Positions 35,001 to 46,463 of a stretch of 64,000 nucleotides of DNA are shown here, piece after piece. The translations under genes were made by a program, and so were the position numbers. The number at the start of each line of letters is the position of its first letter. Positions within the stretch are counted from its first letter, which is position 1. A model generated the notes under the pieces. That model saw only the letters and a program-made list of their open reading frames with translations, was not told where the DNA came from and made no database searches. The DNA is from Oscheius dolichura. Taxonomy: Eukaryota > Nematoda > Chromadorea > Rhabditida > Rhabditidae. The stretch lies in assembly GCA_932521035.1 (NCBI GenBank), contig OW051497.1, positions 9,238,001 to 9,302,000 on the forward strand, written 5' to 3'.

Positions 35001-36095
35001 GGGAATGAAGAAGATCAGCTATTTTCGGGGGAAGTCGTCGGTTCCCCCACTCAGCTAAAAGACAGAAAAAACACCAAACTGCCTTAAGGTCCAATGAACC
35101 AATCAGTACTAATTTTCGTCGCGCGCAGCCCAAATCAGAAAGTCTTGGGCGAAACAAGAGGTCGACGTGTTCGTTCTCCTGTTCGTCTACTCTAGTTGGT
35201 CACAGTGGTTTTCGTTTTCTCTCAGCTGAGGCCTTTGTTTTTACACCTCTGATTATGTAGTCTCCTCACTTTACGAGTGAACGCGACTCCCCATTGTAAG
35301 CAGGCGAATAGACAAGCAGGAACCTACTACCTAAATCCACAGAAAAAAGTTGAGCTCATCCATTCGGAAAGGAAATAGGTTGACATTATGGTCTTTGAGA
35401 GCAGGTTAGGCGTTGAGGTCTTTGCTGCAAAGTTGATGGGGACGTGCTGGTTCGAAAGTTTAAAGAGAGAATTTGATGTGTTGCATTTAGGCAGGGGGAT
35501 CCCCTGGTTCCCACGGTTAAAGCTGGTCTCCTGCTTTTTCTTCTCATTTCCTCCCTCGCAATTCTAGCAAAATTTTACTTCCACAAAAGATTGAGACGCT
35601 TAGTTTTTTTACTGTAGAAGACAACTGATTTGATCTTACAGCCTTTTTGCCCAGTCGGTTATATTTTTTATTTGAACCTTTAAATAGGTACAACCCAAAT
35701 AAGTACATCCAAATGGTCGGAGTTCCAAAAAATTGGGTGTTTACAGCTTCAATAGCGTAAACCTTACTCGTCCACAACTGCAAACCTCCCACATTGTGTT
35801 ATGAACTCTCTTTTACCACGTTCTTTTTAATTTCATCCCCCTGTTGTTGAGATCTGAAACGCTTTCATTTTACTTCTTTCTTATCATAACACACGCAAGG
35901 GAACTAGAATTCAGGGAGCTATATGATTCTGCTCAGTTTGTGTTCCTTTCCGCCCTCTTATTGTAAATTTGACCCCTCGTTATAATCGCCAACAAGTTGC
36001 TCAATGTTGCAATTAGTTAGTGATCAGTACATCCCACGATAGTAGACATTATTCCTAGAAATAGAAGTGAGACTAAAACGTTTTCCTTTCAGGAG

Positions 36096-38963
36096 ATGGT
36101 CTTTCGTGCTATAGACTCGATTAGAGAGAGTCTGCTTAACTCCACGCCCATCGTGGTGGGCACCTCCGAAGCGCCAATGGAGACCACGCAAGCTCTTAAG
36201 AATAATTCTATAATACCTACAGTGGAATTGGTCCTCGGCACAATAACATATCTGGTAAGTTTTTGTTTTCTCCTTCTCCTCTTACTTCAACAAATTTGAC
36301 ATCGGAGACCGAGAGGCGCGACACCGACCCAACGAAAATAAGGTCTAGCTGAGAAGCGGGTCCGAAGGAGCTAATTACCAGCGAGGGCTCAATAATAACC
36401 TTGTTGCTCTTTTGAGGCTTAGTGAGAAGAGCAGAAAACGATGACCTATCGAAGGGGAACCTGTGTTCAACGCGCTTACCTTTTTTTGGCACTCTGCGAA
36501 TATTTCAATAACCGGAAATAATCTTGCCAAGCGTTGGATATGCGTGTTCAGGTGGCAGCGGGGTGGAAAAACGGCAGTTAAGCATTCCTCTGATTAGTCA
36601 AAAAACTTCCTCGTTGTTCCCAAAACGAACAACGGACTTCACTTCAGTTAGAGATCTCAGAATTTTAAACCCTACAGAATTCTTACAACCAGAACCGTCC
36701 CAAAAGGGGCGATACAGTACTACAGAATAGCTCTTAAAATCCAAGGCAGCATTGAAAACGGAGGACACCCAACAGACAGCTAAAAATGATGATAATGTTT
36801 CCCCAATGTATTTTTTCAGGTCATCATAACTATGACAGTAGTTGGCAACACTCTGGTAGTCGTGGCAGTGTTCAGCTACCGTCCTCTAAAGAAAGTCCAG
36901 AACTATTTCCTCGTCTCCTTAGCAGCCTCCGACCTAGCCGTGGCAATATTCGTAATGCCCTTACACGTGGTCAAATTCCTAGCCGGTATGTATTCTTGTG
37001 CTAACCTCTTCCCTGTCCTTGCATAACTTGCCGAGCTGTGTTCTGCGTTCAATTGATGGTCGAGAGATTGCCCTGAAACTACTTGCCAAATCACGACGAT
37101 GCGTGCAATTAGCCAGCATAGAAAAGCCATGTGTCCCCATGCCATCCGTTTTTGAGGGGGGTCTGCTGCCGAAATTTTTTACTAGTACATAATTACTTGA
37201 CAAGTTGGAGAGGCCAATAAGTAGAGTTACCAGGGAATAACACATAAACAAAGTGAGCTTTTGGACTAAGAAAAACAAGAAGGGTGAATTTCTTTGAAAC
37301 AGCTTGACAGCCCCCGGCCATTAAATTACTTTTATACGCAACTTCCTTCTTGGTTTAACAACAATATTTTCCAGATGGACGATGGCTACTAGGGGTTGCC
37401 GTATGTCAGTTCTTCACAACGGCCGATATCCTTCTCTGTACATCATCTATATTAAATCTCTGTGCAATCGCAATTGACAGGTGGGACTACGAGAGACGCA
37501 CTTTGGGGGACACAAAAAATGCAAAAACTTTCGCCTAATTTTCTATAAATGGGTTTCTGATTGTTGCTCCCACACACAACAAAGAGCAAAGCTTGTGGTT
37601 GCTGGACGTTGCTACCCTGTTCGAAGAATTGGTGCAAAAGAAAGCGGGAAGGAGAGAATGTAAAAAATATTTACAGAGTAGATCGTATTACAGTTGTTTT
37701 TTTCAGGTATTGTGCCATCCACGATCCTATAAACTATGCACAGAAGAGAACGCCCAAGTTCGTCTGTATAGTCATAGCAGTGGTGAGTAGGAACCAGCTT
37801 TGTTATGGCTGCCTCGTGAAATAAAGAATTCTGGAGACATCATAAATACAATAAGAACAATATTGTATCATTTCAGGTATGGGTCCTGTCAGTAATGATA
37901 TCAGTCCCACCAATCATCGGCTGGAATGACTGGTCTTCTCAAAAACTCCGAGACCAGTGTGAACTATCAACCGAGAAGTAGGAACCACATATTATAGAAA
38001 TTACATTGAACTTTGTTAGGGCCTTTGTCGTCTACTCGGCCTCTGGCTCTTTCTTCCTCCCTCTTCTGGTTATGGTAGTTGTTTACGTAAAAATTTTCAT
38101 AAGTGCAAGGCAACGAATTCGGACAAATCGAGGTAATTTGCGTCTAATTTGAAGAAAAATGATCCTTATAGGGCGAAGTGCCTTGATGAGGATCCAGGCA
38201 GCTCCGGGAGCAGACGACCTGAAAGACAGGAGGAACTCACAGAAGAGCTCCGGTGACAGTGTCCAGATTAATGGATCACCCAAGCCGGATGAGAAGAGCT
38301 CGCTGGTCTTCACCGACGGAGTAACTACTGTCACTACGGTTCAACCTTCTGTAAGAGAAACCCGCCTGTAGTTGACAAATGACTTTCAGTCCATCGACAG
38401 CACAGTTCCAAAGATTGATGGTCTCACAAAGTCTATGAAATATGCTAACAACAGAAAGCCCGAGCAGCCTGCAAAAAATGGAACAACTGTCGAAGAAGAG
38501 GCGAGTCCCCCATTTCTCTTTTTCCCAGGCGCCAGACAGCAGTAAAGCCGACGAGCTGAAGATGAATACCGTCATTACGAGACATTTTTCAGAATCCAAC
38601 GGTTATTCTCCGCAAGAGGGAAAAGATCAGTGTGGCCAAGGAGAAACGAGCCGCGAAGACAATAGCCGTCATTATCTTTGTTTTCTCCTTCTGCTGGCTA
38701 CCGTTCTTCTGTGCTTATGTCATACTTCCCTTCTGTGAGACATGCTCCCTCCACCCTAAGGTTTGTAAAGACTGCTTCCCTGCAAAGAATAATTCCGTAT
38801 TCAGGTCAGCCAAGCCTTTACATGGCTAGGGTACATTAACTCATCACTAAATCCATTTCTTTATGGGATCTTGAATTTGGAATTCCGTCGTGCATTTAAG
38901 AAGATCCTGTGTCCTAAGTCAGCACTGGAATCTAGAAGACGTAGATTGAGCCAACAGCCGTAA
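36096..38963 (+). CDS. Tyramine/octopamine-class G-protein-coupled receptor
   Basis: 445-residue aminergic GPCR, closest by motif to invertebrate tyramine receptors (SER-2/TyrR1 type). Ten coding exons close exactly: 36096-36254, 36820-36985, 37375-37480, 37707-37782, 37877-37977, 38020-38132, 38172-38350, 38390-38500, 38593-38760 and 38805-38963. The extracellular N-terminus has N-x-S/T sites. Helix 2 has [10 protein letters not shown]. Helix 3 carries the amine-binding Asp ([22 protein letters not shown]), then [15 protein letters not shown], near-identical to the tyramine-receptor second loop except Cys replaces the usual Trp of [14 protein letters not shown] and [18 protein letters not shown] (helix 5 serines) follow. 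The third loop is about 125 residues, basic at both ends ([16 protein letters not shown]). FSFCWLPFF is helix 6 and [13 protein letters not shown] helix 7. ATG sits directly behind a TTTCAG acceptor, implying an upstream untranslated exon or trans-splicing. Confidence 0.88.
38501..38592 (+). other. probable GC-AG intron of the receptor gene
   Basis: The exon ending VEEE is followed by GCGAGT rather than GT. Only removal of 38501-38592 (acceptor ATTTTTCAG) restores the frame into helix 6 ([11 protein letters not shown]). Apart from the C at +2 the donor fits the consensus well, as is usual for GC-AG introns. Confidence 0.65.
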
Positions 38964-40446
38964 ATTCCGTGTCATAAATTCTATTTTCAATTTTGGTATT
39001 GTTCCCTAATTCTGCTCAAAATGGACCCTGTCTACTTTTTCCCTTTTATGTACATTTATCATTATGGGTTCGAGTGCTATTCTCAAGCAATAAATCTGCC
39101 ATATTTCATTCTGTATTTGTTAAATTGGCTATTGGCATGCCCTGGGTCGCTAGCGATAATTGACAACACGTCAGAGATTCTTCCCATTGTCCTTTTGTCC
39201 AGCATGGCATGCCCTTGAGTTACACGTGTCGCCGGGTTACATTCCCAAGTCTTATTCCTTCCCCCTTTCTCCCCAATATATCGTGTGAATCCCCTTGCGT
39301 CTCGGCCGATTTGAATCCCCGATTTCGTTTTTTATGATAGCAGGAAAGGAAAACGGGCTACAAGGACAAACTGGGAAAGGAAGTGAAAAGTCCAATCGCT
39401 TTTCTCTTATTGCAAAGAGAGAGAGAGAGGCGATAAGCATTGCGAAAGAAGATAAATCCTCCCCCGACTATTACCACCTGTTATCAAGGGGAAAGAGAGC
39501 GGGAAGACCTTCACAACCGATACGCGGGCAACTCTTTCGAACCGCCTGGGTTGCAAAAGGAAAGAGTCAGTCGACAAGGAAAAAAGAAAGGTTAAATGGG
39601 TTTCGAATTGAACCAAATGGTGAAGAAGTGAGCAAACAAATCCACCGATTGAAAAGGAGACGATGTGTTTATATAAGGCGAGCGTGATTCCCCTCCCCAT
39701 AACAGCTAGCACTCACCTCGACCAATGCAACTATTTGGATTGCTATTTACTTCACAGTATTTACTCCTAAGGCTACTTTAACCGAGTCGTAATAAACGGA
39801 GGCTAATTTACTTGGCACCCTTCCAACCTGTCCGCGTCGGCAGGAAATGCCGCCTTTGATAAGGTTTTTAGCACTCCCTCCAGCGTCTCTAACATTCGCT
39901 TTCCTATGCCAACGCGGACCTGTTGCCTCCACGCATTGAAACCATCTGTTCTTTCACCCTGGCACCCTCTTCCTCCCAAGATTCCAATTACCGCTAGCCG
40001 TTAAATAGCGAGTTTTGGCGCGAAAATGGTCAGAGACGGAGCCACGCCCCCAGTTGGCCAACACGCCTGTGTCATTCGCTCGCAACCGGCATGCAACGCT
40101 CAGTCGACCCCGTCTACCAGTTGCTGTCTACTCCCCTTCCATCTTCAGCTGCCCTTCGATAACGGCTTAGGTTCATACCAATTCGGCGGTCGTCATTGTC
40201 CAATAATGGGAACTATGACACTGCTGCGAATTGGGATGATTCCTCTAGCCTGCACAGCTAGCAGCGATCCTTGTCTCTTCTCCCAGGCATTCTCCAATTT
40301 CTCTCGTAAACTATGGACGTGATGTAAACTATAATCGACTAGTTGAAAAAACACGTAGACTTCGTGTTGTGTAATAAAGCTTCATTGTGAGAGAAGAATA
40401 AAATAGTTTCACTATGTACACGCAGTGGAATCCGATTGGAGCGGGT
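38964..40446. other. 1.5-kb gap downstream of the receptor
   Basis: Contains receptor 3' sequence and a TATA-like string (TATATAAG, 39670-39677) followed by an ATG near 39725 that opens only 18 hydrophobic codons. Frames at 39295-39687 and 40026-40322 are open but have no motif or splice support. Confidence 0.35.
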
Positions 40447-42023
40447 TCAAAACAGGAACTTGAATAATTTTTTGGTGCGTCTTCGATTCAACTGCTCGGC
40501 AAATTGTTCCAGCTCCCGGCGAATGGCAGGATGAACTCTCAACGGCGCATCACGTTCTAAAGGACAACATTTTCTCTTGATAAGTTCTCTAATCAATCAT
40601 TATTTGACGGGAACTGACCCCTTTCTGCTGCCCTAGCTAACCGGGGCATTGAATGGCTGCCGTAGTTCTACCAATCAATACTGACACACTCAAAACGGCC
40701 TGTTCAAAAAGTTCGCAACAGGGGCTGACGCGTTCGTCTTTTTTCTTTACGCTTTTTGAGCTTGGGAACATAAAAAGAAACAAACCGCGGGGCGGCGGCT
40801 CTCCCTCGCCTCTCTACCTATTAGTAATTGTGCGCAGGCCATGAGAAAATGACCCATGGGAAAGAAAGTTTTTTTTGCATCTGCACGGGAAGGGGGAAAA
40901 GATTGGAGAGCAAAGGGCAGGATGCAGACAACCGTGACAGAACAAAAACGTGTTGTTTTATGTCGTGTAGTGTTATTTACTTACGGGGACGGCTCATTCG
41001 ACGTAGCACGCGGCGTGCCGCCCTGCTCAGGCCCCTCATCTCCTGTTCTCGTGCCTTCAGAACTCGACGTCGCTTTGTGGCCCACGTATTGTATTCCTCC
41101 AGTTGCTTGCTAGTCAACACAGAGACAGCTAATGTTTGGATCTGGAATCGCGTGGTCATTAGGAATGAGTTGTGAATGGTGTGTTGGCGGATGATGCTCT
41201 AGTTTGCTTCAGTGACTATTATTAATAATTCCTTCAACGCGGGACCTAGAGAGAGCTCTTTGGAAATTCATAGCGCAGAACATTACCACTTTCCAGAGAC
41301 ATCAATCAAAAAAGAGTAAAGCATTCGTCTCTGCGTATTCTAAACTTCGGAAATGACTTCCCCGTCACTTTTTGACTCGGTTCCCTCTTAATTAAGGGGA
41401 ACCAAACACCTTTAACGTTAACGTTCAGCTTCAACGACCTCTCCTGGAGAGAATAACATGTTTACCTTCCTCTTGACCCAAAGATTGACCGCATACCAAA
41501 AACCGTTAACTTCCTCTTCCGCAATCAATTTCAGTAGGTTAATTTGAGTAATTTGAAGAAAAGACGCAACATTTTATCTGCCGTGCCGTTGAGATAAAAG
41601 TAGAACACGGTGCCATAAACCCGCAGACACCAGAGAGCGCAGTTTCTACTCACTTTATGAGTTCGTAGTCCCTCGCTGGGAATGTTATCGTCGTTCCAGA
41701 TCCTCTCGAATTGTGCCTTTACACCGGGAGAAGCTGACAGAAGGAACGGGGCACTCCCAACGTTGTCAAATTGCATCTGAGCCACGTCGTCAATGGTTGT
41801 CTGAAGCCTGAAAATAGACATCACCTGAAATTATCACCTGATCGAGGTAATCGGTATCAGTGGTAAACTTGGATGATCTTCCCTTCCCTTCTGGATTTGG
41901 TTTAGACTGTTGTTCAGCTCTCGTAGGTTCGTCATAGTCGCTAACCGACGTCTTTCTACCAGCCGAGCCGGAGCTGTTGGCGGATTCGTTTCCTAACTCT
42001 ATGTGATGTTTATTTCTCTGCAT
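40447..42023 (-). CDS. unidentified multi-exon protein
   Basis: Several minus-strand exons with splice borders read as one basic, helical protein. The start is MQRNKHHIELGNESANSSG at 42023. The next exon, after a 37-nt intron, contains QFDNVGSAPFLLSASPGVKA and QFERIWNDDNIPSEG. A third contains LLKLIAEEEVNGFWYAVNLW; its acceptor is unresolved. A fourth contains TSKQLEEYNTWATKRRRVLK. The last ends RELEQFAEQLNRRRTKKLF with the stop at 40447. The FWYAVNLW string and the helix spacing faintly recall an RGS domain, but the match is too weak to assign. The protein is not likely to be secreted; no signal peptide or membrane helix is visible. Confidence 0.5.
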
Positions 42024-45000
42024 TCTATTTCGGGACTTGCTAACCTGACTCTAGTGAGGCTAATACGCCCAGGACGTCGTTTTGCACGATAAGTTCCTTC
42101 TCACATGGCGTACCACGCCTCCACGATTTCCTAGAAAGATCAGAAGTTGCAATAAGGAACTAGAAATCTACCAGATGTCTCGGATTTCTTCTTGAGCATA
42201 AACTGGGAGACTGTCTATATTATCAGGAACTCCACATTTGCTACTCTAAAACTTAAAGTCTACGGAACAAATAAAATTCATCTTCTTTTAAAAAATAATA
42301 ATCATTTTGTTAGAAGCTACCTAACACTGACTACTTCTTTTTACAATTTGAGGTTAGCACGTAAAAACTGATCCTTTTCAATATGGTGCTGTTTTTGTAA
42401 TCCCTTCCGTATTGGAACTTTTGCCCTTTCGAAAAAAATAATCCGGCCAATCCTATCAACCATTTACATGGGTTTATCGACTGACTTTGACTAGGAAGAA
42501 ACGCTGACAAAACACCTGATTCCTTTATCAATTTATTGGTTTTTGTTACACTAGATCACAACAGAAGATAACATTTCAACACCTGTATTATTTACCCACA
42601 ACGGAATGTTTCACTTCCTCGTGTATTGGCGATGTACATGCCTAATGATCCAATAGACTAATGCACAGCTTCAGAGGACATACCCCGCAATGAGGGAGTA
42701 TAGAGAAACTTTGGCACGTCTTTACTAGCTTATGCGGAGGAGTGGGAGACTTTTCCTAGTTTTTGGACTAAGCCTTTTATTCCTCAAAGTGTTTTTATCC
42801 CAGGAGAGGTCTCAACAGAATTGCAAAAGGGCTCTGATATATATCAGTTGTGGGAAATGACAGAAGACAAAAGATGGAAGTACCTTCGCCGCCTGTGAGA
42901 CAGCCAAGAGAGAAGAGAAGACGATGGCAGGCCACATAAGGTATCGGTGGAAGTGGCAAGAGTAGGAACGGGGAGAAGTCCTTCAGTAGTCTGAGATCCA
43001 AGCTGAGCCACAATTAGACCAAACAGGTAGGAGACTATAAGCGAGGAGGGCAGAAGAAGAGAAGACCTGTTGCAGATTCCGGTTACTCGATGACATAACT
43101 GCTATCCAAGGCCGTTCACAATCCTCCCTTCCACTCATTCCTCTCCCAGATGAGGCAGACAAGCGGAGAAAGTGCCCTTCTGTCCAAAACTGGCTCTGTT
43201 TAGCACTTGAACTGGAAAAAAAGCCACAGGCAATTTGCCGCGCCACGCGCGAATGACAGGCATCCCCTCTCGCTCTTCGCGCAACACATACACACACGTT
43301 CCCTTTCATCCCACCCCTACGGCACAGAAAGTGAAAAGTTCTTTAAACTCTCGATTGTCCGCGGAACGTGTCAGCCAGTGAGGAAAAGAAGTCTGCCACA
43401 CAACCAGATCAGAACGTTCCAAAAGGGGTGATCTTACGAACGGGGGAAAGGTGATTTCACTGTTGACGAAATTTCTGACCTTTCATTCTTCCATTTTCGC
43501 AAAAGTTCCACAACAACGATTGTTGATCATAAAATGGTAAAAACACACGTCAGATGAACACGAACTCCGTTACGCAGATATTGAACCTTCGAGAGATCCC
43601 CTCCGCTATGGGGATTTCTTAATAATGATTCCAGAAAAATATGTTGTAACTGTAAATAGGGATCTTAGAGAGGTGGACAACACTCTATGTGATTGGCCCG
43701 AGCTGCTCTATCAGCTTATATTCCTCCCTTTCTGACAAATTAGCCAACCAAAAGCAGTCGGCTGACATCTTCGGACACAGAGCACTACCAGTGGCTCTGG
43801 CTCCTCTCTTTTCGAATGTGTTAAAAAGGCTTTCTTCTACCGTATACTGATATTTTTCCACTTTTTGAAACATTTGTGTTATTGGACTGATACTCATTCT
43901 CTATATCTTGCTTGGATTGGACTGTAGGTCTGTTAGCTGCAAAATTAAGAAAACAGCTATCTAAAGTGTCGTTTTAACGGATCACGAATGTTGTCTTATG
44001 TTATTAGGAAGCCTTTCCCAGTATCCTTTGGTATTCCATGTGGCGTGTACAGTATTATATAAAACTGTAGTAGCAAACAAAGAGAGGGGTTGGAGACTCA
44101 CAAATTAAAGGAATAGGTACTGCCCTCGTTGACTTCAAAAATGGAAAGTCCCTCTTTTCCCTTGGATTGGAAGGTGTCTCCGGCACAACGCATTAAAGTA
44201 GCCGCGGACTGTTACTGGCTTTGCGCTTACCTATAAATTATCCAGTTAAAAAGGGCGTGCTTGAATCCGCAATGGTATGTTTTTCACCCACCAGGAGTGA
44301 AAAAGCCCACGGAAATTACGACTGCTCAATGTTTGGATTTCCCTTCAATTTTTTTGCCAGTCGTCCCCTATCTTCGCGCCAAATTTACGTGGGTAGAACC
44401 TCCCTAAGATGGCCGGGCAACTCTAAAGCAAACCGTTTTTCCCGCGCCCAGCATCATTCTTGTTTTGATCTCGGGCCGTAATCTCTCTTTGTTTGTAACC
44501 TTGGCTTGAATAAACCCCCGACCCCTAAGAAAGCAGTTATTAGACAGTATCACAGTTTCCGTCCTTAGCCCCTCACTTCGCAGTAATACGCCAGGAAACT
44601 TGAACCGTTCACAAAAGTGCATATTTTCAACAAATAAGCCTCTTGCCGGGAGCGAGGGGACGATTTTTATTCTTCTCTCTCTCGCTCTTTTTTTTGGCGT
44701 CGTTGTGACGTTTTTCCCGCACGTCTGTTGCTAAACAATGGTCGCAAAGGGCTGCGTGTGGTCGCGGCAGTGCGGACGGCAACCGGCCCCGGCACAGAAA
44801 GAGAGAGACGGGAAAATTTTTCCGGACGTCTCATTTCTTTGCCAACAAAATATTCCTGCTGCTTGGACAAACGCCGCCGTCCTCGTGCGTGACTCCGTGT
44901 CGTCTTCCACGTACAAGCTGGCTTCATCCTACAGTGTCATGCTGTTTCACCCTGGAAAGGGTCTAAGTAAGTTTGTCAAGCACTCTAGTTAATCCGTCTG

Positions 45001-46463
45001 TCCCTTGGCTGTGTCAGCACTCCCCCAGCCTCTTCTCTTTCTCTTACGTATATGACCCCACGTCTCTCTTTCTCCCTTTCGTCTTCTCTATTTTAATTTC
45101 TAAAGAAGTCCGTCACTGTGCGCACGACGGCCTTCGTCTTTCCTACCCGGTACGGCGGCATTGCCTGGTGGTGCCATGAGTTCTTGCTTGGCGCCAGCAT
45201 TTACGTGGCCTTGAAGCACAATTGGCGAGGTCATGGGGGTACGAGCAGCAGCACCCTCTTCCCAAATATATGTGTCACAGATATATCACTTATTGGCTCA
45301 GCTCCATCTGTCGTACATTCTATGTCGCCCCCTTATTCTTCCGTAGAGGGAGACCATCTCTTGATTCCCCAGCATGCGACTGCTATTAGCGTGTGTGTGA
45401 TTCTTTGTGTTCCAGTCTTCCCCTCCTCTCTCTCACACTCTCTGTACTGGCTTGAGTGGTGTTCCTTGGTTCGGGTGCGAAGCTTGATCTCGTTCTCACC
45501 TTGCCCGAGGAAGTATGCGTTGTGTCTGGCCCGGCGGGCACGTGTGTGATGAAGTTGCCTGAACTCCCACGGCAGTGAACTAGTCGGGGTGGCGGTCTCG
45601 CCTCAGCACATGTTTAGCTGTGTTCCCGCCAATGGCAAAAGCACTTCCAGTTTTGCCCCCAGGGCGTCAGACGGTTTCACTTTTAGCCAATCTGGCCCTT
45701 TCGTCTCCTTTGTACGTGTGGCTCTTTTGTCTCCGTTCCTTATCATGCGCGTTTCGCGCCTGCGTCCATATGTCTCTTAGAGAATCTCAAATTTTGGTCT
45801 GTCTGTCTCCTCCGCGAACCTTCCCCCCTCCTCCATCTGTGTCTCATTACCATAGACCGTTTTTACAGTTCGCTTTCGCCCGTTTTCAGAATAATGCTCC
45901 GCCCAGCAGTGGGGGGTTCGTCTGTGTCTGCACAAAGCCCCCAGACAGTGTCTACCTTTCTTGTTCTCGGCTGGCCACCTTCCTCTTTAGAGCTCTTCAA
46001 GAGGGTTCACGTGTTGACTTTTTGCTTCGAGATTTTCACCTCCTGTGTTCTTTGTTATTCCAAAGAGCGCGACAAGATGCTCTTTCTTTCCCTTTCCTTC
46101 ATCGTCTCAGTCGGACCCCCGGGGTTTCCGGTGCAGACCGTCTTCCGTCTGCCGGACCGGTTGCCTCCGTGCACTCGTCGGCGCCCATCGGTTGTATCCC
46201 GCTCCCACTCTCCCTTTCCTAGCGCCCTTGTATGTTGCACTTTCTTCTAGCCCGCTTTTTAGATCTCGTTCTTCTGTTCGGTCGTGATCCCGCGCATTTC
46301 ATCTCAGTGGCGAAAAAATGTTCCGAAATATTTTTTCCTTCCTTTTCTAACTTTCCATTTTTTTCGATGCCTCTCCCCTCTGTCCACTTCATTTCTTTTG
46401 TCTTTTTAGTTTAAGCTGGAGGGTGTCTGCCCGGACTGCGCCTTGCGCTGCTTTTCCACAACT
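42024..46463. other. 4.4-kb gap, partly pyrimidine-rich
   Basis: 42.0-44.6 kb shows no supported gene apart from a candidate single-exon frame at 43685-43897. From about 44.69 to 46.43 kb the plus strand is strikingly C/T-rich with few stop codons, giving long but implausible open frames. This stretch likely contains promoter, untranslated exon or first intron of the casein kinase gene. Confidence 0.4.
43685..43897 (-). CDS. possible single-exon protein, 70 aa
   Basis: ATG-initiated frame reading MSISPITQMFQKVEKYQYTV and later FWLANLSEREEYKLIEQLG. Charged and helical in composition, no signal peptide, no recognised family, no splice support. It may be a chance frame. Confidence 0.22.
   Translation of the reverse strand: MSISPITQMFQKVEKYQYTVEESLFNTFEKRGARATGSALCPKMSADCFWLANLSEREEYKLIEQLGPIT

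Larger units (their letters stand above)
26781..36095. other. 9.3-kb gene-poor region
   Basis: I find no splice-linked exons with family motifs here. Open frames at 27873-28127 (minus), 30445-30717 (minus), 31798-32043 (plus) and 34151-34429 (plus) are unsupported. The region may hold distal regulatory DNA or untranslated exons of the tyramine receptor gene, whose first coding exon begins directly after a splice acceptor. A TATA-like promoter with a short frame at 29.45 kb and two simple repeats are listed separately. Confidence 0.4.

Noticed and set aside
39060..39080. Possible tRNA B box (GGGTTCGAGTG)
   Set aside because: No matching A box or acceptor stem at tRNA spacing on the same strand.
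39295..39687. 130-codon plus-strand open frame
   Set aside because: Lys/Arg/Ser-rich sequence without motif, with long antisense frames open at the same place; no splice or promoter support.
45620..46222. 200-codon plus-strand open frame
   Set aside because: It lies in a pyrimidine-rich tract where stop codons are rare by composition; two further overlapping frames are also open, there is no domain, and it has no introns unlike true genes here.
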